Assembly (NCBI GenBank): GCA_964355565.1
Contig: CAYHDJ010000002.1
Span: 15,516-79,515, forward strand
DNA length: 64,000 nt
DNA from: Azoamicus sp964355565
GTDB taxonomy: Bacteria > Pseudomonadota > Gammaproteobacteria > UBA6186 > Azoamicaceae
Reading direction: 5' to 3'
Shown here: one piece after another, positions 1-8,420 of the stretch
Layout of the letters: each line of letters starts with the position of its first letter
Position numbering within the stretch: the stretch's first letter is position 1
The notes under the pieces: generated by a model
Seen by the model: only the letters and a program-made list of their open reading frames with translations
The model's database searches: none
Told to the model about the DNA's origin: nothing
Position numbers and translations under genes: made by a program

Positions 1-800
1 ATCTATTACCATGGGGAAATATGTCATTCTGGGGCGCACAGGTAATAACTTCGTTATTTGGAGCAATACCAGTTGTAGGTGGACCTTTAGTAGAATGGTT
101 GCGTGGAGATTATGCTATAAGCGGTGTAACATTAACCAGATTTTTTTCTATTCATGTATCAGCAATGCCATTAGTATTTTTAATATTAATTGTCATACAT
201 CTACTAGCTTTACATGAAGTTGGATCTGGGAATCCAGACGGCATAGAAATAAAAGAGCATAAAAATGAACTTGGCATACCACTTGATGGTATACCAATGC
301 ATCCATATTACACAGTAAAAGATTTATTTGGTTTTTCTGTTTTTTTAACAATATTTTTTGCTATAATATTTTTAAAACCTGATTTTTTTGGATTATTCCT
401 AGAAAGTCCAAATTTCACACCAGCAGATTCATTAGCAACACCAGAACATATTGCACCAGTATGGTACCTCACACCGTATTATGCCATATTGAGAGCAATA
501 CCAAATAAATTGGCTGGCATAATAGCTATGGGAGCATCAATAGCCTTACTTTTTACATTACCATGGATAGATAGAAGCCCTGTTAAATCAATAAGGTATA
601 AGGGTTTTTTTTCTAAAATAGCATTAACGGTATTTATAATAAGTTTCTTTATATTAGGGTATTTAGGTATGGAACCACCAAGCGCAACTAAGACATTATT
701 AGCTCAAATCTGTTCATTTATATATTTTTCTTTTTTCTTACTAATGCCAATATATTCTTCAAAAGAAACATGTAAAACTGTTCCTAATAGGGTAAAATAA
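1..800 (+). CDS. petB: Cytochrome b of the bc1 complex (C-terminal part, 5' end outside window)
   Basis: Membrane subunit of ubiquinol:cytochrome c oxidoreductase, which oxidises quinol and passes electrons to cytochrome c1 while moving protons. The open frame runs in from the window edge (L-L-P-W-G-N before MSFWGAQ), so the ATG at 21 is internal and the N-terminal helices and probably the Rieske gene lie to the left. Visible are the PWGxMSFWGA segment, the two helix-D histidines (SIHVSAMP and VIHLLALHE), the Qo-site motif as PVWY (456-467) instead of the usual PEWY, and several hydrophobic helices to the C-terminus. It is followed after 3 bp by cytochrome c1, the usual petABC order. Identity is secure; the length cannot be judged. 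Confidence 0.95.
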   Translation, partial: LLPWGNMSFWGAQVITSLFGAIPVVGGPLVEWLRGDYAISGVTLTRFFSIHVSAMPLVFLILIVIHLLALHEVGSGNPDGIEIKEHKNELGIPLDGIPMHPYYTVKDLFGFSVFLTIFFAIIFLKPDFFGLFLESPNFTPADSLATPEHIAPVWYLTPYYAILRAIPNKLAGIIAMGASIALLFTLPWIDRSPVKSIRYKGFFSKIALTVFIISFFILGYLGMEPPSATKTLLAQICSFIYFSFFLLMPIYSSKETCKTVPNRVK

Positions 801-803
801 AAA

Positions 804-1565
804 ATGAATATCAATAAATACATATATTATCTATTTGCATTCATATTTTGTATATCAAGTATAAATGCAAGTAGTAACATAACATTAAATAAAGCCACCA
901 TTAACTTAGAAAATTATAAATCACTACAAAAAGGTGCAAAAATATTTTTAGAAAATTGTCAAGGATGTCATGGATTAAAATACATGAGATATTCTGATCT
1001 AGCAATAGGTATAAAATTGCAAGACCAATCTGCGCAAAGCCTGGATCAAATAATAAAAGAAAAATTTATGCATTCTGTCCAAGGATTAAATGAAAACAGT
1101 TCAATATCAAGTTCAATAAATAAAGAAAATGCAGCCAAATGGTTTGGCAAATTGCCGCCAGACCTATCTTTAATAGCAAGATACAGAGGAACCAATTGGC
1201 TTTTTACATACATGAAAAGTTTTTATAAAGATGATTCAAGACCATTTGGCGTAAATAATCTAGTATTTCCAGACGTTGGAATGCCACATGTTTTATTAAA
1301 ATATCAAGGTATACAAACTCTAAAAAAAAATGTTAATCATCACGAAAAAAATATAGAAAACATATTAGAACTAACTGAAAATGGAGAATTATCAAAAGAT
1401 GAATATGATAGTTTAGTAACTGACTTGGTAACATTTCTATCATACGTTGGTGAACCAATTCAAGTAGAAAGACAAAACATAGGAACGTTTGTTCTAATTT
1501 TTTCAATAGTGTTGGTTATAATTCTTTTTTTATTAAAAAAAGAATTTTGGAAAGATATAAAATAA
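804..1565 (+). CDS. petC: Cytochrome c1
   Basis: Heme-c subunit of the bc1 complex, exposed to the periplasm. The 253-residue protein has an N-terminal signal sequence (hydrophobic residues about 6-20), a heme motif CQGCH at residues 52-56 followed by GLKYMRYSDL, typical of cytochrome c1, a likely axial methionine in DVGMPHVL, and one C-terminal membrane helix (FVLIFSIVLVIILFLL) followed by a lysine-rich end. It lies directly downstream of petB and upstream of sspA, the order seen in many gammaproteobacteria (petABC-sspA). Its product and petB would be cotranslated in one operon. Confidence 0.95.
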   Translation: MNINKYIYYLFAFIFCISSINASSNITLNKATINLENYKSLQKGAKIFLENCQGCHGLKYMRYSDLAIGIKLQDQSAQSLDQIIKEKFMHSVQGLNENSSISSSINKENAAKWFGKLPPDLSLIARYRGTNWLFTYMKSFYKDDSRPFGVNNLVFPDVGMPHVLLKYQGIQTLKKNVNHHEKNIENILELTENGELSKDEYDSLVTDLVTFLSYVGEPIQVERQNIGTFVLIFSIVLVIILFLLKKEFWKDIK

Positions 1566-1568
1566 TAT

Positions 1569-2159
1569 ATGATGACACTATATACAAACGGATTTAATGA
1601 TCCATATTCTCATGTCGTGAAAATAGCATTAGCGGAAAAATGTTTAGAATTTGATGAACAGCTAATCCAGGATAATATAGGAATGTTAAAAAAATTAAAT
1701 CCATATTGTTATACTCCAACATTTGTGGATAGGGATCTTGTGTTATACAAAGCAGAAATAATAACAGAATATATTGACGAAAGATTTCCACAACCACCAT
1801 TGATGCCAATAAATCCAATTTTAAAAGGCAAAACACGCCTATTAATATACAGAATTAATAAAGATTGGTTTAAAACATTAAACTATATTTTAAATTTAAA
1901 AACAGATTTATCAGAAAATTTAAACGAATATAAAAAAAATCTTTTAATTCAAATAGAAAGTGCAAAACTTCTCTTTAAAGAAATGCCATATTTCTTAAGT
2001 GAAAACTTTTCATTAATAGATTGTTGGATATCAATTTTATTATGGTATTTGCAAGAAATAGACAAAGACTTTCTTGAAAAAGAAAAAATAATATATGATT
2101 ATAGTAAAAAAATTTTTGCCAGAAGTTCTTTTCAAAAAGTTTTAAATAAAAAAATATAA
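1569..2159 (+). CDS. sspA: Stringent starvation protein A (GST-like fold)
   Basis: RNA-polymerase-associated protein of the glutathione S-transferase superfamily. The 196-residue sequence starts MMTLYTNGFNDPYSHVVKIA, followed by LNPYCYTPTFVDRDLVLYKAEIITEYIDERFP, which matches the SspA thioredoxin-like domain including the conserved PPLMP stretch. The C-terminal helical domain is more degenerate and lysine-rich. Its place right after petBC supports the call, since petABC-sspA-sspB is a common gammaproteobacterial order; sspB is not present here and tmRNA follows instead. SspA in E. coli regulates stationary-phase transcription; whether that role persists in so small a genome is unknown. Confidence 0.85.
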   Translation: MMTLYTNGFNDPYSHVVKIALAEKCLEFDEQLIQDNIGMLKKLNPYCYTPTFVDRDLVLYKAEIITEYIDERFPQPPLMPINPILKGKTRLLIYRINKDWFKTLNYILNLKTDLSENLNEYKKNLLIQIESAKLLFKEMPYFLSENFSLIDCWISILLWYLQEIDKDFLEKEKIIYDYSKKIFARSSFQKVLNKKI

Positions 2160-2160
2160 C

Positions 2161-2481
2161 GGGGGTGTTATTGGAATCGATATAGTACTAACTATTTTAA
2201 ATCATGTCGATTTTTTGATATTTAATCGTTTAAAAAATATCAGCATCAATAAATGCAGAAAAAAATTATAGCTACGCTTTAGCAGCATAACTCTAAAGCA
2301 ATTTTTATAAATTAATCTAAAAATTATAAAAATAATAAAAAGATATGTATTAAACATACAGACAAATATAAATAATAAATAACTAAGCTAAATGGTTATT
2401 AAAAATAAAATGCAAAAAATGCATGTAAAAAATTTAAAATAGTAAATGCTATAGACGTGGGTTCAAATCCCACCACCTCCA
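2161..2481 (+). ncRNA. ssrA: tmRNA (transfer-messenger RNA)
   Basis: Rescues stalled ribosomes and tags the nascent peptide. The 5' end GGGGGTG (2161-2167) pairs with CACCTCC (2474-2480) as the acceptor stem, including a G3-U wobble, the alanine identity element. The T arm is GTGGG-TTCAAAT-CCCAC (2457-2473). A tag frame reads A-E-K-N-Y-S-Y-A-L-A-A-stop from GCA 2255 to TAA 2290, ending in the YALAA degron. The 3' CCA is not encoded (A2481 is followed by GAT). It begins 2 bp after the sspA stop and accounts for the whole gap between sspA and rplO. The exact resume codon is inferred from other tmRNAs. Confidence 0.93.
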
Positions 2482-2486
2482 GATAA

Positions 2487-2915
2487 CTATTTATGAAAAC
2501 TACCACCAGTATTTGTTATGTTAAAAAGCACTCGTTTCGATACACTAATAAATTTACACTTTATAAAAACTGGTTTAATTATAGGAAATGAATAAACAAT
2601 TTTAATTGAGCGAACTTTATTATTAACAACTTTCATACTCTTTAAAAAATTTATATCAATAATACCATCAAAACTATTTAGAACATGACAAGGCATTTCA
2701 GAATTGTACATATTAGTCAAAGATGTAAACCCAAATTTAGGTAAGCGTTTATGTAAAGGAGTTTGTCCTCCCTCAAAACCAATTTTTCTAGAATAACCAG
2801 TCCTAGCTTTATGACCCTTATGACCCTTTCCACATGTTTTACCAAGTCCTGACCCAATGCCTCTACCAACTCTTAATTTACGCTGAAATCTAAAATTTAA
2901 ACTATTTAAATACAT
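2487..2915 (-). CDS. rplO: 50S ribosomal protein L15
   Basis: Large-subunit protein, 142 residues from the chosen start MYLNSLNF at 2915; an upstream ATG at 2930 would add five residues that have no family counterpart. Diagnostic is the basic, glycine-rich N-terminal stretch RVGRGIGSGLGKTCGKGHKG followed by FEGGQTPLHKRLPKFGF. It is the last gene of the str-S10-spc run; secY, which normally follows, is absent and the tmRNA gene on the other strand ends 5 bp away. The chosen start overlaps the end of rpmD by 14 bp. Confidence 0.95.
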   Translation of the reverse strand: MYLNSLNFRFQRKLRVGRGIGSGLGKTCGKGHKGHKARTGYSRKIGFEGGQTPLHKRLPKFGFTSLTNMYNSEMPCHVLNSFDGIIDINFLKSMKVVNNKVRSIKIVYSFPIIKPVFIKCKFISVSKRVLFNITNTGGSFHK

Positions 2916-3108
2916 CATAATTATCCACAACTTTTACATTAACCAAATAATTAATTTTATTAATCATGCCAAGAACACTAGCGTTTCTTTCTAAAATCAC
3001 ATAATCATTTATTTTTCTCAAACCTAAACAACAAACAGTTGCCCTATGTTTAGGCAATCTACTTATAACACTTTTAATTAAAGTTATTTTAACAAAATCC
3101 TTTTTCAA
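2902..3108 (-). CDS. rpmD: 50S ribosomal protein L30
   Basis: Small large-subunit protein of 68 residues. The sequence ITLIKSVISRLPKHRATVCCLGLRKIND matches the L30 core (K-S-x-I-x-R-P..HR.TV..LGLRK). It lies between rpsE and rplO as in the spc operon. L30 is one of the ribosomal proteins most often lost in reduced genomes, so its retention is worth noting. Confidence 0.93.
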   Translation of the reverse strand: MKKDFVKITLIKSVISRLPKHRATVCCLGLRKINDYVILERNASVLGMINKINYLVNVKVVDNYDVFK

Positions 3109-3119
3109 AAAAACCTACC

Positions 3120-3638
3120 TTATTTATTTTTATCATAAAAAGAATACCGTGCTAAAGCAGCCTCAACATCCCCAGACATGGTTGATAAACACTTTATTGC
3201 ACATCTAGCTATATTGTTTGGATTTTTAGAACCAAAGCATTTAGCAAAAATATTTTTTATACCAACAGCCTCGAAAATAGAACGCATAACAAAAGACGCT
3301 ATAATTCCAGTTCCCTTAGATGCAGGTAACATAATAATCTTTGTTGAACAAAATTTTGCTCTAACAGAATGATAGATTGTATCTCCATTCATTTTAATAG
3401 ATACTAAATTACGTCTAGCATTTTCCATAGCTTTTTGAATAGCAAATGGAACATCTTTAGCCTTACCTCTACCAATACCAACTCTTCCATTTTTATCACC
3501 AACAACTGTTAAAGCTGAAAACCCAAAAACTCTACCACCCTTCGATACCTTAGAGTTCCTTCTAACAATTATAAGTTTTTCTAATAAACCATCAGTTCTT
3601 TGAACAATCTCAGATTGATCTATAATTAAATTAGACAT
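3120..3638 (-). CDS. rpsE: 30S ribosomal protein S5
   Basis: Small-subunit protein near the mRNA entry tunnel, important for fidelity. The start at 3638 (MSNLII) gives 172 residues and a normal N-terminus; the ATG at 3671 would add eleven residues overlapping rplR. Family motifs are EKLIIVRRNSKVSKGGR, FGFSALTVVGDKNGRVGIGRGKAKDVP and the C-terminal domain with PASKGTGI. Operon gene between rplR and rpmD. Confidence 0.96.
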   Translation of the reverse strand: MSNLIIDQSEIVQRTDGLLEKLIIVRRNSKVSKGGRVFGFSALTVVGDKNGRVGIGRGKAKDVPFAIQKAMENARRNLVSIKMNGDTIYHSVRAKFCSTKIIMLPASKGTGIIASFVMRSIFEAVGIKNIFAKCFGSKNPNNIARCAIKCLSTMSGDVEAALARYSFYDKNK

Positions 3639-3654
3639 ATAAAAACCATAAAAA

Positions 3655-4011
3655 TTAACATTTAATACCATTTTTTCTTATTGATTCAGCAACAGCTTTA
3701 ATTCTACCATGAAACTTAAAACCAGACCTATCAAAAACAACATCATATATGTTTTTACTTTTAAGAATACCAGCTAATAAATTTCCAACAATATTAGCTT
3801 GCTCTGTTTTGCATAATTTGTTGACCATAGTATCTTTAAACAACTTATCTAAACTAGAAATACTAGCTATAACAGCACTTCCACTAGAATTAAACAACTG
3901 AGCATATATATGTTTATTAGATTTATAAACAGTTAGTCTAAACTTATTCTGCTTACAAATTTTCTTTCTTATTTTAATTTTTCTTCTAACACAAGCAGAT
4001 TTAGTATACAT
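3655..4011 (-). CDS. rplR: 50S ribosomal protein L18
   Basis: 5S rRNA-binding large-subunit protein of 118 residues. Recognised from FRLTVYKSNKHIYAQLFN near the N-terminus and the C-terminal FDRSGFKFHGRIKAVAESIR block, which matches the L18 signature (F.DR.G...HGR..A.A...R..G). The gene sits between rplF and rpsE. Confidence 0.95.
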   Translation of the reverse strand: MYTKSACVRRKIKIRKKICKQNKFRLTVYKSNKHIYAQLFNSSGSAVIASISSLDKLFKDTMVNKLCKTEQANIVGNLLAGILKSKNIYDVVFDRSGFKFHGRIKAVAESIRKNGIKC

Positions 4012-4021
4012 AAAAATAAAC

Positions 4022-4576
4022 TCATTTAGCCTTTTTTGGTACTTTTAAAATAATTTTTTCATCTCTATATCTGATTCCGTTACCTTTATATATTTCAGGA
4101 ACTTTTACAGATCTAATATCCGAAGCAAATTGACCAGCTCTACTTTTAGAAATGCTTCTAACAACAATTTCATAATTGCTAGGCAGCTCTATAAAAATAT
4201 CTCTTGGCACATTCAAAACTACTGGATGAGAATACCCCAAAAGCATAGTTAAAACACACAATTTACTATCATAATTAACTTTATAACCAATGCCCTTTAA
4301 AATTAAAAAATATTCAAATAAATTAGTAACACCATGCACACAATTTTTCAACATAACATATGTTGTATTAAAAACTGCAGGCAATGAAGATAAATCACGT
4401 TTCCTAAAAATACAATCATTAACATAAAGTGATAACATAGGACGTTCAAAATCAAGCTTAAGAAAATTATGTAACTTATATGTAATATTACCCATTGGTC
4501 CATTAAAACTACAACAATCATCTACAATGTCAACAAAAACGTTTTCAGAAATATTTATACTTTTTTTAAGTTTCAC
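4022..4576 (-). CDS. rplF: 50S ribosomal protein L6
   Basis: Large-subunit protein of 184 residues. The N-terminal half is diverged (FNGPMGNITYKLHN is still recognisable), while the C-terminal part LKGIGYKVNYDSKLCVL, LGYSHPV and VRSISKSRAGQFASDIRSVKVPEIYKGNGIRY is the classic L6 signature. It lies between rpsH and rplR in the spc order. Confidence 0.95.
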   Translation of the reverse strand: MKLKKSINISENVFVDIVDDCCSFNGPMGNITYKLHNFLKLDFERPMLSLYVNDCIFRKRDLSSLPAVFNTTYVMLKNCVHGVTNLFEYFLILKGIGYKVNYDSKLCVLTMLLGYSHPVVLNVPRDIFIELPSNYEIVVRSISKSRAGQFASDIRSVKVPEIYKGNGIRYRDEKIILKVPKKAK

Positions 4577-4582
4577 TTTAAA

Positions 4583-4984
4583 TTACTCCACTACACATAA
4601 AATTTCACCACCCTGCCCCAATTCTCTAGCTTTTTTATCAGTCAATAAACCTAAAGAAGTCGATATTACAACAATGCCAAACCCACTAAAAACTTTAGGC
4701 AAAATATTTTTCTTCATATAAACTTTAACACTAGGTTTACTAATTCTAATAATCTTTCTAAGAATAGGCATACCTTTACCATAATAACGCAAAAAAATCT
4801 TTATTCTCGGTTTTCTAGAATCACTGTCCAACAATAAATAATCTTTTAAAAAAAACTCATTTTTTAATAAATCTATTAACGCCAACTTCAACTTAGAAGA
4901 ATAAACAATAATAAAATCCTTCTTAGCCAAATATGCATTTCTTATTTGAGTTAATAAATCTGAAATTGGATCTTGCATACTCAT
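4583..4984 (-). CDS. rpsH: 30S ribosomal protein S8
   Basis: 16S rRNA central-domain binding protein, 133 residues from the start MSMQDPISDLLTQIRNAY at 4984. The open frame extends upstream to 5089, but that part overlaps rpsN and has no S8 counterpart. The C-terminal STSLGLLTDKKARELGQGGEILC block is the S8 signature. The gene lies between rpsN and rplF. Confidence 0.96.
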   Translation of the reverse strand: MSMQDPISDLLTQIRNAYLAKKDFIIVYSSKLKLALIDLLKNEFFLKDYLLLDSDSRKPRIKIFLRYYGKGMPILRKIIRISKPSVKVYMKKNILPKVFSGFGIVVISTSLGLLTDKKARELGQGGEILCVVE

Positions 4985-4994
4985 ATAATCACCA

Positions 4995-5300
4995 TTACCA
5001 ACTAGCTTTTCTAATACCTGGGATGTCGCCGCGCATAGCGTGGTACCTAAACATATTTCTACACATTCCAACCATCCTATAAACTCCATTAGCCCTACCA
5101 GTTTTCCAACATCTATTTCGTAATCTACACATACCAGAATCGCGAGGCATTTCTTGAAACTTTTTTTGAGCTAATTCTTTTGCAGACATAGATGCATTAA
5201 TATCACACATTACATTACGTAAATCTTTTCTTCTAAGAAAATATTTCTTAGTTAATTTAACTCTACGTTCTTCTCTTTTTTTCATACATAATTTTGACAT
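4995..5300 (-). CDS. rpsN: 30S ribosomal protein S14
   Basis: Small-subunit protein of 101 residues, the zinc-free long form found in E. coli. It reads MSKLCMKKREERRVKL at the start and ends RNRCWKTGRANGVYRMVGMCRNMFRYHAMRGDIPGIRKASW, matching the S14 signature R.RC..TGR..G..R.F...R. No CxxC pairs of the zinc type are present. Confidence 0.96.
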   Translation of the reverse strand: MSKLCMKKREERRVKLTKKYFLRRKDLRNVMCDINASMSAKELAQKKFQEMPRDSGMCRLRNRCWKTGRANGVYRMVGMCRNMFRYHAMRGDIPGIRKASW

Positions 5301-5316
5301 AATAAAATAACCAAAA

Positions 5317-5853
5317 TCAATTAAATGGAAAGTGACATGCTTCTAACAATAACTTCCCTTTCTTGTCAGTTAAAGCTGTAGTAACTATGGTAATATCCAT
5401 ACCTCTAACAATTTCAACTTTATCATAATTTATTTCTGGGAAAACAATTTGTTCTTTAAGCCCAACAGAATAATTACCAAAACCATCAAAAGATTTAACA
5501 CTCAACCCTTTAAAATCTCTAACTCTAGGCAGTACCAAAAAAACCAATTTACCCAGAAAATTATACATATTATCCCTGCGTAAGGTAACCTTGCATCCAA
5601 CACTAACATCTTTTCTAATCTTAAACCCAGCTATTGATTTTTTTGCTTTTGTAAAAACCGGTTTTTGACCACAAATAACGAATAATTCATTTGATATATC
5701 ATCAATATTTTTTTTATTCAAAGATGAACTATCAAACCCAACATTTACAACAACTTTGGAAAATCTCGGAACTTCCATAATATTTTTAGCGAAATTGTTT
5801 TTAATAAAAAAATCAACAACACTGGAATAATAATAAGCCTTAAAATTATTCAA
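5317..5853 (-). CDS. rplE: 50S ribosomal protein L5
   Basis: 5S rRNA-binding protein of the central protuberance, 178 residues (E. coli 179). Motifs include VPRFSKVVVNVGF, GQKPVFTKAKKSIAGFKIRKDVSVGCKVTLR, LPRVRDFKGLS and GNYSVGLKEQIVFPEI. The start overlaps the last codon of rplX by 4 bp, typical of translational coupling. Confidence 0.97.
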   Translation of the reverse strand: MNNFKAYYYSSVVDFFIKNNFAKNIMEVPRFSKVVVNVGFDSSSLNKKNIDDISNELFVICGQKPVFTKAKKSIAGFKIRKDVSVGCKVTLRRDNMYNFLGKLVFLVLPRVRDFKGLSVKSFDGFGNYSVGLKEQIVFPEINYDKVEIVRGMDITIVTTALTDKKGKLLLEACHFPFN

Positions 5854-6179
5854 TTTACCACCTCGCCATTAGATTTAAAAAATCTAGATTTTTTTCCATT
5901 GTCCAAAAATTTGAAAAAAACTTTATCTTTTTTACCAGTTAATTGACAAAATAATGCAACATTAGAATAATCAACTGGCATTTCTTTAGGCAAAATGCCA
6001 CCAGCTTTATTTTTATTTGGAACTCCTTTAGTATGCTTTTTGAATAAATTAATTCCTTCAATAATCACACTTTTCTTTTCATTTTTTCTATCAAATAAAA
6101 CCTTCTTAACAATGCCACTCTTACCTTTATCTTTTCCACATAAAATAACAACTTTATCATTAAACTTTATTCTAAACAT
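5850..6179 (-). CDS. rplX: 50S ribosomal protein L24
   Basis: Assembly-initiating large-subunit protein, 109 residues. It carries the KOW motif near the N-terminus (KVVILCGKDKGKSGIVKKV) and INLFKKHTKG..NKAGGILPKEMPVDYSNVALFC, a strong match to L24. It lies between rplN and rplE. Confidence 0.95.
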   Translation of the reverse strand: MFRIKFNDKVVILCGKDKGKSGIVKKVLFDRKNEKKSVIIEGINLFKKHTKGVPNKNKAGGILPKEMPVDYSNVALFCQLTGKKDKVFFKFLDNGKKSRFFKSNGEVVN

Positions 6180-6183
6180 AAAA

Positions 6184-6552
6184 TCAAACCACCTCTAAAG
6201 CTAATGATATTATTTTCATATATCTATCAGTTCTTAATTCTCTAGTAACTGGCCCAAAAATTCGTGTTCCTATAGGTTGAAACTTATTATTTAATAAAAC
6301 TGCTGCGTTAGTGTCAAATTTTAAAAAAGATCCATCACATCTTTTGATACCCTTCCTAGTTCTAACAACTACAGCATTAACAACTTCTCCTTTCTTAACT
6401 TTACCATTAGGAATTGCATTTTTTACACTTACTTTAATCAAATCACCTATACCTGCAACACGTTTTTTTGATCCACCAAGAACCTTTATACACATAACTT
6501 TTTTAGCTCCGCTGTTGTCAGCAACAAGTAGCTCAGACTGCATTTGAATCAT
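6184..6552 (-). CDS. rplN: 50S ribosomal protein L14
   Basis: Large-subunit interface protein of 122 residues from the ATG at 6552 (MIQMQSELLVADNSGAKKVMC). This ATG overlaps the rpsQ stop (ATGA) and is preceded by a good GGAGG ribosome-binding site; the open frame upstream to 6585 reads through that site. The signature GEVVNAVVVRTRKGIKRCDGS and the FGPVTRELR end are clear. Confidence 0.97.
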   Translation of the reverse strand: MIQMQSELLVADNSGAKKVMCIKVLGGSKKRVAGIGDLIKVSVKNAIPNGKVKKGEVVNAVVVRTRKGIKRCDGSFLKFDTNAAVLLNNKFQPIGTRIFGPVTRELRTDRYMKIISLALEVV

Positions 6553-6812
6553 TTGTAAACCTCCGCCCTCTTTTTTAAAGAACAAAAAATAAAATTTTTA
6601 TTCTTAGATATTGGAGCTACCTCTGTAAAAAGAATAACATCACCAATAACACATACATCATCTTCGTCATGAACAAAATATTTTGTAGACCGCTTAACAA
6701 ATTTACCATATTTAACATGCTTCACAATTCTAACAACTTTAACAACAACAGTCTTTGTCATTTTATCACTTACAACCACCCCTTCCAAAAACTTTCTTTT
6801 TAAATCACTCAT
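6549..6812 (-). CDS. rpsQ: 30S ribosomal protein S17
   Basis: Primary 16S rRNA-binding protein, 87 residues. Recognised from EGVVVSDKMTKTVVVKVVR, KYGKFVKRSTKYFVHDE and the GDVILFTEVAPISKNKNF block, which corresponds to the GD.V.I.E.RP.SK.K.W signature. It overlaps rpmC upstream and rplN downstream by 4 bp each. Confidence 0.96.
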   Translation of the reverse strand: MSDLKRKFLEGVVVSDKMTKTVVVKVVRIVKHVKYGKFVKRSTKYFVHDEDDVCVIGDVILFTEVAPISKNKNFIFCSLKKRAEVYK

Positions 6813-7009
6813 ACATTATCTTTTCCTTTTTCTGAAATTAAAGTCAAAACTCTAGCTATATTTCTTCTATTAAATTTAATCAAATGAGTTTTAATGAATT
6901 CAGTTCCACTAACACGTTCAAATCTAAGTTTCATCCTCTCTTTATATAACGATAATAACTTGATTTTTAATGCACCAACACTTTCATTTTTTAATTCGTT
7001 TATGTTCAT
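6809..7009 (-). CDS. rpmC: 50S ribosomal protein L29
   Basis: Small helical protein at the peptide exit tunnel, 66 residues. The N-terminal INELKNESVGALKIKLLSLYKERMKLRFER and the IKFNRRNIARVLTLISEK end match L29. It is coupled by 4-bp overlaps to rplP upstream and rpsQ downstream. Confidence 0.92.
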   Translation of the reverse strand: MNINELKNESVGALKIKLLSLYKERMKLRFERVSGTEFIKTHLIKFNRRNIARVLTLISEKGKDNV

Positions 7010-7428
7010 TTATATACCAAAAAATTAGAAACAAACAATGTTTTGACAGGCAACTTATAAGAAGCTAATTTTAAAGCTCTAAGAGCAATATCATGAGGCA
7101 CACCAGCCACTTCAAACATAACACGTCCAGGCTGAACCAATGCAACCCAAAATTCAACATTACCCTTACCTTTGCCTTGACGAACCTCTAAAGGTTTTTT
7201 TGTTATAGGTTTATCTGGGAAAATCCTAATCCAAATTTTACCTATTCGTTTTAAATGTTTAGAAATCACAATTCTAGCTGATTCTATTTGTCTAGCAGTT
7301 ATTCTGCCATTTTCTAAAGACTTTATACCAAATTCGCCAAAATTTAAATTATTACATTTAGTAATAACACGTCTATTATTTCGCCCTTTTTGCTGTTTAC
7401 GAAATTTAGTTCTACTAGGTTGTAACAT
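7006..7428 (-). CDS. rplP: 50S ribosomal protein L16
   Basis: Large-subunit protein near the A-site tRNA, 140 residues. Motifs PSRTKFRKQQKGR, the FGEFGIKSLENGRITARQIESAR block, IWIRIFPDKPITKKPLEVRQGKGKG and VALVQPGRVMFEVAGV are all classic. It lies between rpsC and rpmC. Confidence 0.97.
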   Translation of the reverse strand: MLQPSRTKFRKQQKGRNNRRVITKCNNLNFGEFGIKSLENGRITARQIESARIVISKHLKRIGKIWIRIFPDKPITKKPLEVRQGKGKGNVEFWVALVQPGRVMFEVAGVPHDIALRALKLASYKLPVKTLFVSNFLVYK

Positions 7429-7437
7429 AATAAAATC

Positions 7438-8082
7438 CTAATTCTTTTTATCAAAAACAACGTCGCCTTTATAAATCCACACCTTAACACCTATAACACC
7501 ATAAGTTGTCTTTGCTATAGCAAAACCATAATCTATATCAGCTTTAAAAGTATGCAATGGCACTCTACCCTCTCTATACCATTCACGCCTAGCAATGTCA
7601 GCACCACCCAATCTACCAGAAACAGAAACTTTAGCTCCTTTTGCACCTTGTTTCATAGCATTATTAACAGCTCTCTTTATGGCACGTTTAAACATAACCC
7701 TACGTTTTAACTGCATGCTTATATTTTCAGCTACCAAATATGCATCTAAATCAGGTTTTTTTATTTCTTCTACATTAATCGTAACAGAAATATTATATAA
7801 ACTACTTAATTTAGATCGCAATTTTTCTATATCTTCACCTTTTTTGCCAATTACTATACCAGGTTTTGCTGTATTTATAGAAATTTTAACGTTTTGATTA
7901 ATCCTCTCAATAAAAATCTTACTAATAGCAGATGATTTTGGTAAATTACTTATAATAAACTCTCTAATCTCTAAATCACTTCTTAAAATATTAGCAAATG
8001 TATCACCATCAGGATACCAAAAAGAATTACTCTTCTTTATAAAACCAAGCCTAATACCAATAGGATTAACTTTTTGTCCCAT
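7438..8082 (-). CDS. rpsC: 30S ribosomal protein S3
   Basis: Small-subunit protein lining the mRNA entry channel, with helicase function in E. coli. The 214-residue protein begins MGQKVNPIGIRLGFIKKSNS, has a KH domain (INTAKPGIVIGKKGEDIEKLRSKL) and the C-terminal signature GAKVSVSGRLGGADIARREWYREGRVPLHT. It is a little shorter than the E. coli protein (233) at the C-terminus. Confidence 0.97.
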   Translation of the reverse strand: MGQKVNPIGIRLGFIKKSNSFWYPDGDTFANILRSDLEIREFIISNLPKSSAISKIFIERINQNVKISINTAKPGIVIGKKGEDIEKLRSKLSSLYNISVTINVEEIKKPDLDAYLVAENISMQLKRRVMFKRAIKRAVNNAMKQGAKGAKVSVSGRLGGADIARREWYREGRVPLHTFKADIDYGFAIAKTTYGVIGVKVWIYKGDVVFDKKN

Positions 8083-8084
8083 AA

Positions 8085-8420
8085 TTAAATCTTCTCCTTA
8101 ACTTCTATGTAAATATGACAACTTCGCTTAACTATACGACTAGATCTACCTTTAGCCATAACCCTAAACCTCTTAAGACTAGAACCATTAGTAACATAAA
8201 GACTATAAATAAAAAGATTATCTATATCCATTCCTGCATTATGCTCAGCATTGGAAATAACCGATCTCAATAATTTTTTTACAAAAAATGCGGATTTTTT
8301 AGTACTAAATGTCAAAACATCTATAGCCTGTTCAACGCGCATATTCCTTAAAAAATTCAAAACAGGCATAACTTTTTGACTGGATATTCTCACATTTTTA
8401 ACACTAGCTCGTATAATCAT
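8085..8420 (-). CDS. rplV: 50S ribosomal protein L22
   Basis: Exit-tunnel protein, 111 residues. The start IRASVKNVRISSQKVMPVLNFLRNMRVEQA and the end VMAKGRSSRIVKRSCHIYIEV, which carries the A.GR..R...R..HI signature, identify it. The start codon overlaps the rpsS stop by one base. Confidence 0.96.
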   Translation of the reverse strand: MIIRASVKNVRISSQKVMPVLNFLRNMRVEQAIDVLTFSTKKSAFFVKKLLRSVISNAEHNAGMDIDNLFIYSLYVTNGSSLKRFRVMAKGRSSRIVKRSCHIYIEVKEKI

